Below the pieces are notes generated by a model. That model saw only the letters and a list, made by a program, of their open reading frames with translations, did no database searches and had not been told where the DNA came from. Shown here piece by piece: positions 10,452-22,265 of a stretch of 64,000 nucleotides of DNA. This DNA is from Mesodorylaimus sp. YZB2_4 (taxonomy: Eukaryota; Nematoda; Enoplea; Dorylaimida; Dorylaimidae), in NCBI GenBank assembly GCA_030248295.1, contig JASANH010000485.1, positions 1 to 64,000 of the forward strand. Direction: 5' to 3'. A program made the position numbers and the translations under genes. Each line of letters opens with the position of its first letter. The first letter of the stretch is position 1.

Positions 10452-11909
10452 TACCGTTACTGGTATGTCATTATCGTTACCGGTTACCGCGACCATTAAT
10501 GGTATACCGCTATTTTTCAAAACATTACGGATGCAGCGTCCTAAGATCCCGGATGTCGCGCGCCCGTTTTACATGCTGATATACATCTGATATAGCGATA
10601 TGCTGATATACAGCTGTTTTACAAGCTGATTAACCCCTGAGCCGAAAACTCTGATGACGCAGTTATTTATTTCCTGCTGTTGCCGCCTGGTTTTGTTTTC
10701 CGCGATTAAGAAGAAAAGTTTGTAAAAAAACCGAATTCGATCATTTTCTGATGGCTGTTAATAAATATAGCAATTATTCAGTCTCCTATTTATTCACAGT
10801 CGGTTAGCTAGACTTCAGCTGTTACACAGGCCACCTTGAAGTGCTGGGGTACTGCGCAAACTCTATGAACACTGGACCAGAACCTAAAAGGCTGGTCATT
10901 GGGGTCTACAATAGGCCCACCAGTCCCTATGCGTGCTTCCGCAGGGGAGCCCGTGACCTCGTCAAATTTCCGCTGCCAATTTCAACTATTTTTAAACAAA
11001 ATTAGCAGCCTATAATTCATTTTTGCCAGTGGCGGACTGCGTGAGCAGAGGGGAATCTGTCAGCTGCTTCCTGCTTTATTGCAGCAGACCATGAGCAAAA
11101 TCTCATCATATCTTTCATATGTGGCTTTGAGTGAACGCCGACGACGCGGCTGGTCATTTCTTCCGCAAGGTCAGAGCATAGCTTTGACCAACAGTATATA
11201 CTCAACAGAGGAGAGGTAAACATACGTGACCTTGTTCGAGGAAGTGCATGCACAGGCCGTGCCACCAACACAAAACACCATGGTTTCGCACAACACTACA
11301 TACAGTAATGTACATATGTACACTAACGTTATAAGGAAATTGTCTCCAACCATTCTGTCTTGCGGCAAAGACTGATCACCCGCCGGCGTATGCCTGGCAG
11401 AGAGGAGAGTATAACTGCGTACTCTTTATTGCGTACTCTGCCAGGCATACTGTGATAAAGGTATTTGAAGTTGAATTCTGCCGCGCAGTTTTTCTGTTGA
11501 CAATCCCTACTTATGACAAGCACAGTACCAGGCCATAATCACGAATGGATTTTCGCGAATTAGAATAGGCCCAGTTTTCTCATATTTGGTTGGTCACCCA
11601 CAGGTACTATGTTCTGGGTCATGGGCTAGGTCCCGTGCTGTAGACTATTTTGTACTTTGTCACTTTACCTGTGCCACTGATTTAGACCTGTTTTTTTTTG
11701 TATTTGTAGTTCTGAAAGACCAGTACTTACCAGGCATGTGCATTAGGAAAGGTCGCGCTACCTTACGAGTAGGACTAAAGGTTTAAACCATAGGCGAGGG
11801 GAGGAGGCCGTATGTTTTGCGTGCGAGCCCTGTGGAAAAGATTCGTGTGGGGACTGTACCGATCTAAGGTGCAGAAGTTGGTCAATACACGCAGATATAT
11901 GTATTTCTA
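10452..11909. repeat. Intergenic with one strong inverted repeat at 11387-11452
   Basis: GTATGCCTGGCAGAG at 11388 pairs perfectly with CTCTGCCAGGCATAC ending near 11451. The spacer holds a direct repeat of TGCGTACTCT. Nothing else was recognised in this stretch; there are no protein-like ORFs. Confidence 0.45.
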
Positions 11910-12030
11910 AAAAAATCTGTTATCAGACAACAAAAAGGTTAGCCCAGCCACCCTACTCTAACCACATGCAAGGCGAGACGAGGTTGGCTGAGCTCCCTCG
12001 GCGGAACATGCAATTGAGCGTGGTGTGTTT
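11910..12030. repeat. Dispersed repeat (pairs with 42025-42140)
   Basis: The shared words are AAATCTGTTATCA, AGGTTAGCCCAGCCACC, CATGCAAGGCGAGAC and AGGTTGGCTGAG, in the same order and orientation as at 42025-42140. The element class is unknown. Confidence 0.65.
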
Positions 12031-12949
12031 AGGTCTGTAGGGCATAACCCAGCCAACTTCATCACAACACGCAGTGCCTTCTTTCCATGACAGCGACTGA
12101 TACATGACCAATTTGTCGAATTGCACTTATACATTTATTTCTGCAACCTCGCTTGCAGTTGTGTTTAAAAAGTGCGGTCTCCAGGATCCAGATATGGGGG
12201 AGCTTCCCCTAGGATATTTCTCTATAGGCAACGTCCTGGACCGTAAAAGATGGCTCTCTCGCAGATTCTGAACTCGTTTCGTAAGTAGAAATGGGAGAGT
12301 AACCCCTTCTTTGGTACCGAGCTCCTCCATTTTCTTGACCCCAAAATTCGACCTGTCTATGACTGGGTTTCAGGAGGTATATTTGGCACGCGTACGCGTG
12401 CTTGTGTCTAGGGGTCACAGCTAACGTAAATTCGTTGCAGAGAACTGGGGCACAAGCTCGGCGAATTCGTTGCTTATGACCCCGATGTTGCTAACGTCGT
12501 GGTAGTGTCAGGAATCTCCAGTTTTTTCTACAGTTATTATTCCATCCTCCTCTTCGTGTCTTCAGATCGCTGGCATTGTTGTGTTCTGTTGTCTCTCCAT
12601 ACTCTTGAAAACCATTGGCGAGCCCAAGATCGGTCCGGCGATGAGGCAAATTGTCGGTGTAAGCCAATAACTGTCAACTGATGATCTACTGATAAACCCG
12701 ATAATTAAAAAGTTATGCCTTTCCGCATATTGCCAGCCAGATTACTGCAATTTGCGAAATCGCCAGTCTCCGCGTAGTCATCGGCCATTGCCTGGCCGCG
12801 CTGGCGCTTTGCGAACGGCTGGCACTAGTCAGGCATTACGCGAAATTCTTGATCGACTTTTTCTGCCACCATAAAAAGCGCTAAAATCAAAATTTGAGTT
12901 GCTTCCAAATTTTTCTTCAAGCTGTAGCGAGAATGGCTTTCTGGAAGCG
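12031..12949. other. Intergenic, nothing recognised
   Basis: No gene or repeat boundary was recognised. The short ORFs are not protein-like. Confidence 0.35.
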
Positions 12950-13256
12950 TGAAGTTGAGGAGAGAATGAGCTGACCGACTGCTCAGGTCGGCCAACGATG
13001 AGAGACTGAGTACAGAAATCTCGAACGGTCTCTTACGGACAGTCTTTTGAACATTCTGCAAAGATTTTATGGAATGACTTGCCAGAAGATATCGCCTTAT
13101 CATCATTGCGTGTTTTTATGACGAATATTTGTTTTAAGTCTTTTTCTGTGTGACATCTGTTTCCTTTTTTTGTTGATTGTCATGTCTGCCCTGTCAGTGC
13201 GCTTTGGCCGCTTGGGATTGCAGTAAAGTAAGAACTAAGAAGAAGAAGAACTAAGA
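12950..13256 (+). pseudogene. LINE 3' end (ORF2 C-terminus plus tail)
   Basis: On the plus strand near 13069 a frame reads LWNDLPEDIALSSLRVF and continues to a stop at about 13153. This is the terminal motif of CR1/Jockey-like LINE ORF2 proteins (WNxLPxxIxxxxSLxxF). A 3' UTR follows, ending at about 13256 in a repetitive tail 'AACTAAGAAGAAGAAGAACTAAG', as such LINEs often do. The upstream part is frame-disrupted, so this is a dead 5'-truncated copy. Confidence 0.65.
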
Positions 13257-13524
13257 ACAGCACAGACAGACTTCGTTACAGGGTCTTTTACGGACAAAGG
13301 TAAGTAGACGACCACTCTGATCAGCGACAGAAACCAAGAATGGCCACAGGGAAGCGAACGAATCGGTGCAACGCACGTGAAAGAGTAGATTTACTAACAC
13401 CGTGTGCATCCCACTGAGCGGTAGTTATCTCCCGTCGCCAAATACCTGCAACAGGCCACTTATTTTGATAGCAATGTAGCCATAAATATCACATCAAGTA
13501 GAAACTAAGCAATGTGATAAAATC

Positions 13525-13794
13525 TTACCGAAGGCTCAAAATAATTTGCTGGCGTGGAGTCAAAGCGCAATTCTTGTCGGTGTCGTGTTTTACGCAGTTA
13601 CCAATTTGATCTACCAATAGTTCTACATGTGCCCTCGTCAAACGGAATCTCTGCTTCGTGTCCACTTCGTCCCTGTCAAAATTAATGCGGGGCCGAAAAA
13701 TCTTTGGTCGCTGAGGAATTTCATCGTCATCGTTGCCATCATTGTCCCATAAAGGTGGATTGAAGTACAAACCAACGTTCATAATTCTGAGCAA
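13525..13794 (-). pseudogene. PIF/Harbinger transposase N-terminal fragment (HARBI1-like)
   Basis: A minus-strand ORF of 89 residues has an acidic, Asn/Asp-rich start and 'FRPRINFDRDEVDTKQRFRL' at about residues 38-57. It ends 'LTPRQQIILSLR', matching the start of Harbinger transposases and HARBI1 (helical segment followed by 'LTPxxxLLxxLRFxATG'). It ends at a good splice donor (TTCG|GTAAGA at 13528), so it looks like a first coding exon; the DDE exons do not follow in the expected place. Adjacent sequence at 13985-14130 carries several GGTGAAAC...GGCC ends like Harbinger terminal repeats. Confidence 0.65.
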
Positions 13795-13859
13795 ATCGAT
13801 TGATAAATTACTTGAAATAAATGAATAATTTTACGCAAACCACCGACACAAATGGCGTA

Positions 13860-14130
13860 GCCGCGGAGAGCACGAGATAGGAAAACGGATCAATTTTGGC
13901 CCGTTCTATTCTACCCGTTTTGAGCCGAATCTTTGGGGACGGGCACCCGTTTCTTGGCATGCTGTAGAATTTGGTGAAACGGGAGCACTCATTTACGGGT
14001 GGACGGGTACCCGTCCTGGACGGATCCGTTTTTACCCTCCGTCCGTTTCTGGTGAAACGCTCCTCCCTCCGTCCGTCCCAGAACGGATCCGTTAACGGAG
14101 GACGGAACGCTGGTGAAACAGGCCCCTGGG
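13860..14130. mobile_element. Harbinger-type terminal region or nested MITE ends
   Basis: The block alternates GGTGAAACGGGAG, GGTGAAACGCTCC and GGTGAAACAGGCCCC with internal palindromes based on GACGGGTACCCGTC and ACGGATCCGTTAACGGA. TGGTGAAACAG...CCC is also the end of the MITE nested at 28010-28143. Together with the transposase fragment alongside, this suggests remains of a Harbinger element and its MITEs. Confidence 0.5.
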
Positions 14131-15833
14131 CATGAAAGGGAGAAGAATCATATCATATCGTAAAGTTGCAGATCGACGATGCTTCCCCTCGGCTGTAATG
14201 TGAGTATTGAATCCATCGCGCTCCGTCGCGACACTCCAGCAGGCAAGAGATGCCCAGGGAAAGGGGAAGTTGGGGCCAGAGTTCATGGATTCCTACAGAC
14301 ATTTGCTCAGAAGACATGGATATCAGAAAGGTACCATATATTGTAGTGGTGTGATGGGTGTACTGTTGTGAAATGCATCATTCCATGTCAATGAGTGTCT
14401 TAGCTTATGCCGTCGAGTAGGTACTCTTTTCTATGTCAGGAAGACAATCTTTATTGGATGTATGCCAGTGACGTGACCTGGTTCATTGTCTGCCATCCCG
14501 TGGCCGCACCCTAGTCTGCCTGGCTAGCCTGTTTCCTGTTTCTTGTCAGCTGGGCGCCCTGCCGTCTCATGTGTGACTCGGTCAGTTATTGCTTTGCGCG
14601 TGCTAGTGTGTGGTTGTTTCGTGCGTGATCCCGCTAGGTGGCTAGCAAACGACTGATCTCTAACGTGGGTTGCCTTTGTATTTCGCAATAGTTCTGAGGA
14701 AGCCACAGCTAGCTTCTAGCTAGACAGTGGGATGAGTCTACCAAAAGAGAAAAAGGAGCGTTTACATTAGATACTACAGAAGAGTTATTCGTGCGAAGAC
14801 CAAACTTCAGATTCGTATTGCCAGCTCCTTAGTATCACCAGCTCCGGACGGAAAGAAAATGTGACCATATCCGGGCTGTGACTTTTAAACCGAAGTACAC
14901 ACTAAAATGGCTAAAACTTTACTTTTCTGAGTTTTATCAACCTTTTGTGACCATTTTCGTATATTCCTAAACTTATGAAAGACGCAACGCTTTTCAGACA
15001 GTTTCTGTAATCAAAGGAACTTGAACTTATGAGGATCATCGAATGAAAGCTGAAGCATAAGGTTCCCTGCCCCTAAATATACGCGTTTTCTTGCGAGAAA
15101 TCCTAGTTTTGGACGATTTTGCGCTTTTTCCAGACTGCCAAGACTATTAATGTGACTTTTTTAATACTTTTTGCTCTTGGCCACGAAATTTATGTGACAA
15201 TACGCGGACTGGGCCGAATTCAGTGTGATAATAAGCGAACACAAAACACATACAATGTATAGGGCGAATATTCGGGACTTTGAAAACCTGTGATAATAAC
15301 CGTAGTGTGACATTATCCGGTGTGACTATAAGTGGACTCGACTCTATTACTTTTTTTTATTTTTCTTCAATGTGCCCCATGTCCATGGGAGTAAAAATAG
15401 TGACATTGACCAAGACGCTTGGAGAAAAAGTGGCTGGACTTCTGCTCTCCTAATGAAATGTTCTTTGCCATGCATTTAAAAAATTCCGCTTCACTGTCTT
15501 CCCGACTAGCATTTTGACAGACCATGCAATGCGCACCATGGCCTTACTATTGCATACCGTATGACGCCCAGCTAAGGTGCTATCTCGCACACGACATTCA
15601 AAACTCCCGCAACTTAATTTAAACATCCAGCCGCCAGCATCGGCGCACCGAAGGTGCGCAATCTTCTGATCTCGCTTTTGCATTTTATTTCCAATGCAGC
15701 ACTTGTTTTCGGTTTTTCAGTTTCTGAATTTTGGTTTTCGTCGTACCTATCTTCGTTGCCATTATTAATCGACTGAATTTCTACGGATATAATTGTTTTC
15801 GACTGAATCGAAACCTATAGGGTAGCCTTAACA
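14131..15833. other. Intergenic upstream of SNW1
   Basis: No gene was recognised. Two copies of a TGTGAC-(N2)-TATCCGG word (14860 and 15305) suggest remnants of a DNA element. The SNW1 promoter should lie in the last few hundred bases; no clear TATA box or initiator was identified. Confidence 0.35.
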
Positions 15834-18800
15834 ATGTCAATATCTCTGACCGAGTAAGTTAATTTTGGTCACAGTACAGGATCATTTGTTTGATTTAGGC
15901 CTCTCTAATCTAAGGACTTCTCTTTTTATGTTTTTAAAATGATTCGTACTCTGTTATTCACGTTCCTTTATATCCATGCGCAGAACGTACATATATGCAC
16001 GAAACATCAAAATCCTGTAACTCAAGTTTAGAAATCCGTAGTTTTGTTGGTGTACGTACAACTTAGCTTTTCAGCATTTTACCGCCGCCGAATTCGTCAT
16101 CGTCGAGAAACAAAAGAGACGAAGAAGATGAATGGACTCGTAAAGATCCTTGGTTTAAACAGCACAAAAATTTTCTCGATTCCTCTTCGTCGTCTTCAAC
16201 TTCTGCGAAGCCGCCGTCCTCGATGGCTGTCGCTATTCGCGGACCGCCTCCATACGGACAACGGAAAGGATGGATGCCGAGGAATGATGACGTAAGTTAG
16301 TATTTTTGGCAAGCTTTTTCAAGAAATTTTCTAGGCTTATTTTTAAGTACAATTTTGGCATTTGCCGAGGGTTTAGGGGTTTATGTTGTCAAGCTTTCAG
16401 TTTTTTCGCTAAAACAGTCGAATTCCAACGAAAACTTGGCCGTACTGCGAATTAAAAATTTACGGGACAGGCAAACTCAAAGTCTAAAGATGAGGAATTT
16501 ATATGAGCTTCACTTTCATGATTTTGGAGCTCACAGACAAATTGTTTTATGCCTATTTTCTGTTCAGATAAGCTTGAGCAGGTGCCCTAAATTTTTACAG
16601 GGTTCCCACGGAAGCCTGAAAAGCCTGATGAAAGCCTGAAATTCTAGATTCTTTGCCCAAAACACCAAAAAAGCCGTCATTTGCGCGCGCTATCGCGACC
16701 AGCGTCTCCTATCTAGTCCGAATTTTGAACTTAGAAGGTACATTAGAGTAGAGTCGTACGTCGTTCGCGTCAAATATTTATCATCGTTACCAAAATTTTT
16801 GATTTTTTGGCTTATTGGGAACCTCAAAATAGCCTTTTTTCAATTTTGGAAAGTCCGTGGGAAACCTGTTTTTACTGTCTGTGACAAATGAGGAAATCAA
16901 AGATTTTTTTCTGAAGAGCGCTCTAAATTAAAATTTTTAATGCTTTTCTTAGGATTACGGCGACGGTGGTGCATTTCCAGAATGTCTGCAAGCCCAATTC
17001 CCGCTCGGTCTTGGTCGTCAAGTGGAACGCAAAGGCCCATCGAAAACTTTAGCACTGCAATTAGATTCTGAAGGCAAGGTACGCTACGATGCTATCGTCC
17101 GTCACGGTCACGATAAGGATAAGATTATATATTCGAAACTGAGCGACACGAAAGGAACCGTAATCGATGAGAAAGACGAAAGTTTACAAAAACCGGATGA
17201 CGAAGAAATTAAAGAAATCACGGAGAAAACGCGTGCTGCATTAGAAAAAATCACTCGTACGAAAATCGCAGCTGCATTGCCTGTCCAACACGCCCAACAG
17301 ACAGCACCTGCCCAATTTATCCGATATACGCCGAGTCAACAAGGCGAACAGTTCAATAGTGGCGCTCAACAACGGATTATTCGAATGGTCGAAGTACAGC
17401 AGGACCCTATGGAACCACCCAAATTCAAGATCAATCAGAAGATACCTCGCCCACCGCCGAGTCCACCAGCGCCAGTCCTTCATTCGCCCACTCGAAAAGT
17501 GACGGTCAAGGAACAACAAGAGTGGAAAATCCCACCTTGTGTCTCAAATTGGAAGAATCCAAAAGGTTTCACTATTCCTTTGGACAAACGATTGGCGGCC
17601 GACGGTCGGGGATTGCAACAAACTCATATCAATGAAAATTTCGCTAAATTGGCCGAAGCGTTGTATATTGCTGATCGAAAGGTATAAATTTTCGGACGTT
17701 TCAAAATGATTTTTACCGTGTTTCTTGTTTTAGGCTCGCGAAGCTGTAGAAATGCGATCGCAATTGGAGCGTAAGTTGGCGCAGAAGGAGAAAGAAGAAA
17801 AAGAAAAGAAGATGCGAGAAATGGCTCAGAAAGCGCGTGAAGAACGAGCTGGTATTCGTCGGGATGCCAAGGCGATGGCGGCTAGCGAAGCGGCTGATGA
17901 AGCTTTGGAACGTGATCAGATTCGTCAGGAACGACGACAGGAACGTAGAAGGGATAAAAATATATCGAGAGCTGCGCCGGCAAAACAGTAAGTTATAGAT
18001 TCCTGATATTCAGCAGTAATCTATAAATATGCCTTGCGCATCCAGATTAAGTGGGTACCTCCCTGGTTTTTAACGCTAAGAGCAGGTCGAGGAGCTTCTC
18101 CAGATAAGACTATGTAAATAGCCATGGTCTGAAAATGTCGACAAAATGGATTGGAATGGAAAGTTTCAGAAATTTTTCATTTTAGAGCTCAACTGCGGAG
18201 AGACAAGGATCGTGACATCAGTGAAAAAATCGCGTTGGGTTTGCCTGATGCGAAAGTTCGAGCGGACGAGACGCAATTCGATCAGCGGTTGTTCAATCAG
18301 TCGAAAGTAAGTGCTTCATTTCTGGCGATGAGTTTTTTTACCCATCCTGCTCGTTCCAGGGGAGGGTCGATTTTTGGCCCTTTAGCTGGGCGGGCTAGGG
18401 GGCTTGTTACTTGACCCTACCTTGTCATCGACTATAGTCAAATGGGAATGAATGACGGGCAAGGGTGAGTGCTGGTCGCTTCTCCGCAATGTCGGTGGTT
18501 ACCCCATGGGGTAACTATACCCAGCCCGTGCCCCTTGAGAGGAACCAGATTTGAGAGCCTCCCGCCCCTTAACGTTTTTCTTCGTTTATCGACCCTGGAG
18601 AGATGAAGGGTGAGTCACCCACCGCCAGGCGTGCAAGGCGCAGAAACAACTTCACCAAGTTCTCAGACGGCCGGAGTTGAACCCAGACTGACCAGTTTGC
18701 AGCTCTGCCAAGCAAACTGTGACACGCTCCTTTCTCCGCTGCGCCACCGAGGTGGTCTTTGTGACGATGAGCTTGGATACAGAACCTTGACTTGTTGATC

Positions 18801-19769
18801 GTAGGCTCTTATTTGGGACCTTCCCGCTTGTTCTTACGTAGGTACCGTTGCACTTTTTTTAATATGGTTCTCACCCTTACCCGCCACTTGACGGTACTGA
18901 ATGAGTCGCCCAGAGTATGCAGGGTCAGCGATGGAGTTACTAAACTTCCATCTTCAGCCGGAACAGAACTGCGGCCTCCCAGTCAGGGTTGCTGGCCCTA
19001 GCAATGCGGGACCAACGCCTTGAGCCACCGCGGCTCTCAAACCAGTGGCATGTTGCTAGTCTTAAGTTTAGGTCCAGATGCTGAGAGGGCTAAGGTAATT
19101 TGTATTAATGCAAATTTTTCCCCTATTTCTTGATTTGGCTGTTTTTGGCGGCACTTGCTAACTGTAATTCACTCGTTTTTTATAAATCCATAATCTAGGG
19201 GTTAGGATAAAATATAGGTTTTTATCAGACTCCAGGCGTACTGGTTTGTTATGAGATCCCAGAGTTAGGGGCCGAGCTTGCACTTGCGTTTTTTAGTGGC
19301 TATATTTTTGAATAGAGCTATTCTGAGTTTTAGGGTCTGGACGCGGGTGGTGGTTTGGACGACGAAACTTACGCAGTCTACGATAAGCCGTGGAGGCAAA
19401 ATGAAGGTGTGGCGCAGTCGATTTATCGCCCTAGTAAAAATTTGGATAAGGATATCTACGGCGATGATCTGGATAAACTGATCAGTACTCAGCGGTAAAC
19501 CAGTTCCTTTTTGTAGCCATTTCGCCAGTTCATGTTCTACTTCCCTTTTCAGGTTCGTGCCCGATAAGGGCTTTGCAGGGGCCGAAGCTGCATCGAGCTC
19601 GGGTAGTCGTCGCGAAGGGCCAGTGCAGTTCGAGAAAGACCCGACGGCTGACGACCCGTTTGGTTTGGGTGAGTTGTTGAAGAGCGCTAAAGAAGGCAGA
19701 AAACGTAATGCTGGTGGGGACGGTGGGGATCGAGATAGGGAGAGTGGAAGCAGCAAGAGGAAGAAGTAG
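15834..19769 (+). CDS. SNW1: SNW domain-containing protein 1 (SKIP), complete, 7 exons
   Basis: SNW1 is a spliceosome (Prp19-related/activated complex) component and transcription co-regulator in the nucleus. The exons are 15834-15853, 16075-16291, 16953-17681, 17734-17987, 18186-18306, 19334-19494 and 19553-19769, all GT-AG, joining into one frame of 572 residues (human about 536). The very short first exon encodes MSISLT and splices to give the conserved start DILPPP. Family landmarks are GPPPYGQRKGWMPR (exon 2), DYGDGGAFPE at the start of exon 3, the SNWKN motif at about residues 277-281, the coiled basic 'REMAQKAREERAGI' (exon 4), 'YDQRLFNQSK'-like FDQRLFNQSK (exon 5), 'QSIYRPSKNLDKDIYGDDL' (exon 6), and RFVPDKGF...EGPVQFE with a basic C-terminus (exon 7). 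The long fifth intron (1.03 kb) hosts two SINEs. It converges on the GPCR at 20019. Assignment is essentially certain. Confidence 0.97.
18608..18757 (-). mobile_element. tRNA-derived SINE head inside SNW1 intron 5
   Basis: On the minus strand an A box TGGCGCAGCGG is followed about 55 bp later by a B box GGGTTCAACTCC, the RNA polymerase III internal promoter layout of a tRNA. It ends near GGGTGACTCACCC (18609-18621), the junction seen in other copies. The orientation is opposite to SNW1. Confidence 0.75.
18890..19040 (-). mobile_element. Second SINE head copy in SNW1 intron 5
   Basis: On the minus strand it starts GAGAGCCGCGGTGGCTCAAG with a degenerate A box, then 'GGGCCAGCAACCCTGACTGG', a degenerate B box (GCAGTTCTGTTCCGG), and ends near the GGGCGACTCA junction word. 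It belongs to the subtype found at 22055-22265. Confidence 0.65.
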
Positions 19770-20018
19770 AGGATGAGTGTTTGTGTATGGACATGGGGAT
19801 GGATATCTGCTTTGGTATGGACTCCTGTTTCGTCACATGTTGTAGCTGGTTTTAGCTTAACGTCTAATGTGCTAATGACCTGATCCGTTCTGTATCGATA
19901 TGGCGCTGGGTGTTGAGTGTTCTATGTGCACGCGACACGCCACAGCCGAGTGCACCCGTTTCACCGTTCCAAGCTGACCATCGTATTCGGTCATTGGGTG
20001 TGCAGCAAAGGTCATAAA

Positions 20019-21038
20019 TCATAATTTTACGACTTGCATGGCTGATACACTAGAATAACTCGATGACCATTCGTTGTTGCCCACCCTGTCACTAGTAGCA
20101 CCGCCTCGTCTTCTTGCCCGTCCAAATCCAAAAATTTGCCTCGCCTTCATTCGATACAGGCTCTGTGTTAGAATGGTAATGATTGGATTGCCCACTGCAT
20201 TGGCGGCCAATAGACCTAATAGGATAAAGTGTATGGCCAAGTAGGTGCACGTTTGAGGAACCACTTTTAGTGTGTGCATGATGTAGGCGAATCGATACGG
20301 GAGACATGTGCATGCCGACCAGATGGTGGTGGTGAAAACGAACGTGATAGTTCTCCATCTTGATGCACGGCTGGAACGAACCCAGTTGGGGTCGTCGGCT
20401 CGACGAATTACCCTTCTTTCATACGAGTCCCTGTTTCGAGCGTGTAAGGCCACAGTGGCCACGTAGATACTGATAAGCAGTGATGCGAATGTGGGCAGGA
20501 CAAAGAAGGCGACAGCGAATGTGATATACAGCCAAATATTGTCTATGGTGTCCACTTGACATCGATCGGCCCACTCGTTGAATGGACCGAATACAAACAG
20601 CATAGACCAGCCGATCGAGATAAGCCAACTGATAAGTGATAAGAAAATTGAACGGCGTTTAGTGATGATGAAGTGATAATGCAATGGTTTGTTCATATAA
20701 ACAAATTTATCACAGTTCAACCACAGCAGATTCAGACTCGATGCCACTGTGGATGTGTGCGTGGTGATGAACAAGATCTTGCACCAGACTGGGTTCAGAG
20801 TATACTTGAGGAAGTAGCGGGCGAAACTGATGGGGGAGTGCGCACACGTGAAGAGCAGGTCGGCTAGGCACATGCCCAGGATGAACCATCGGTTGTTGTT
20901 GGCTTGGTAATTGCGGATCAGATGGATGGTCAGGTAGAGGGCGAACAGGTTGAGGGGGACACCGAGCAGGCACGCTATCAGTTCCCATACGCCCAGGATA
21001 CGAATAGAGTAGATGATGAGGCTGAGATCAGGCGACAT
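20019..21038 (-). CDS. Class A (rhodopsin-like) GPCR, single exon
   Basis: 339 residues in one uninterrupted frame, ATG at 21038. All seven helices are visible. Landmarks: N30 in TM1 (GVPLNLF), LAD with D60 in TM2, C86 before TM3, D110-K-F replacing DRY, W138 in TM4, C160 in the second extracellular loop (probable disulfide with C86), P182 in TM5, a CLP motif (245-247) in TM6 where CWxP is usual, and NP (284-285) in TM7 without the final Tyr. A PLHYHF segment after TM3 and a basic third loop (RRVIRRADDPNW) suggest G-protein coupling. The ligand is unknown; the general shape is of amine/orphan receptors. The substituted DRY, CWxP and NPxxY motifs mark it as divergent. It lies tail-to-tail with SNW1 (249 bp apart). 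Confidence 0.88.
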   Translation of the reverse strand: MSPDLSLIIYSIRILGVWELIACLLGVPLNLFALYLTIHLIRNYQANNNRWFILGMCLADLLFTCAHSPISFARYFLKYTLNPVWCKILFITTHTSTVASSLNLLWLNCDKFVYMNKPLHYHFIITKRRSIFLSLISWLISIGWSMLFVFGPFNEWADRCQVDTIDNIWLYITFAVAFFVLPTFASLLISIYVATVALHARNRDSYERRVIRRADDPNWVRSSRASRWRTITFVFTTTIWSACTCLPYRFAYIMHTLKVVPQTCTYLAIHFILLGLLAANAVGNPIITILTQSLYRMKARQIFGFGRARRRGGATSDRVGNNEWSSSYSSVSAMQVVKL

Positions 21039-21779
21039 GATGCAGCGAAGAGATATCGATTTTTAATGACAGGCGTAGATGTCGATGTGGGATCAATTCA
21101 GCTAATGAGTGAGCTTAGTCGACCACTTGAATTGCATTTGAGCGCCTAAATCATGAGGAGGTGATTTGATAAATGATAGAACTAGTTCGTGCTTCTGGTC
21201 ACAACCTGCTATTGCTGATCATTCATAACCACTGATCGGTTTCACTGATAACTGGTATCACCAATCTCACTGAGCAGCGATATGGCTGATAATTAATCCC
21301 AATTGCTACTTACATATGTCACTGACTGATAGTCATTAAAATGGCTGAGAAAACTGATGCTGTACCAGATAAGACAATACCACTGATAACCAATCTCACC
21401 TGGTACCACTGCCAAGTAGTCTCATTGGGTATTCAACAGACCGAACAAGGGCCATCTATAAAGCCCTCTCCCCCCTCGACCGCAAGCCGACCACTTCTCA
21501 CTGAACCCCCTCAAGAACGGTAGACCATACCCCCTCCAACGCAGTTTTGTGAAATGTATCTTATGCTTTCTTTAGCCTGAAATAGTGCCGGCTCCTTGGA
21601 AATATTTTTTGGTTCATGGAAGAAATCTTGATTTTGTAAAAAACCTCCACAAACTTTCCCCACAACTTCTCCCTATATCTTTAAAAATCTTTTTGGGTTC
21701 GGCCCCGTGCCGCCCCAGTTCCCCCACGAGACTTCCAACCCGTTTTGCCTAGCAGCCATGATATGACATGCGAGGCCGT

Positions 21780-22265
21780 GAGGTAACAAGCTCTGTCGCT
21801 AGGCTCCTGTGTGAGTCCCCATTAGGAGCACCCTCGCCAAGGACATCCTGGCCCAGAGGTTGACTTCCTCAGACAATGGCGGGTGCTGTGAACCCTGTCG
21901 GTGTTCGACAGCCAAGCGATGTTCGTCCTGTGACACGAGGGCATCCTGTGCCAGCACCAGCGCCCCCAGGATTATAATGGGCGAGAAGGGCGGGTCCGTT
22001 TTGACTGGTATTTGAGGACAAGTTTCCTAGTTTTTTACGCGTTGGGCGTCCACCACTCGACAGTACCAGGTGAGTCGCCCAGGTGTGCAAGGCCAGCGAC
22101 GGACTTACTAAACTGCCGTCGAAGACCGGCTCCCACACTGAGAACGGGCACTTCAACTGCCATGCTAACAATAAGTCTGAACAGAACTGCGGCCTCCCGG
22201 TCAGGGTTGCTGGCCCTAAGCAGTGCGGCACCAACGGCAACGCCTTACCCAACTGAACCCATCGC
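21780..22265 (-). mobile_element. SINE (body plus tRNA-like head), minus orientation
   Basis: The head (22055-22265) shows GGGCGACTCACC, GCCTTGCACACC, a degenerate B-box stretch and an A-box-like end, with extra sequence inside compared with 18890-19040. The body (about 21780-21960) shares 'GACTTCCTCAGACAATGGCGG' and 'AACCCTGTCGG-GTTCGACAGCC' with the copy at 46715. About 90 bp separate the two parts. Interspersed ORFs here are SINE artefacts. Confidence 0.6.
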
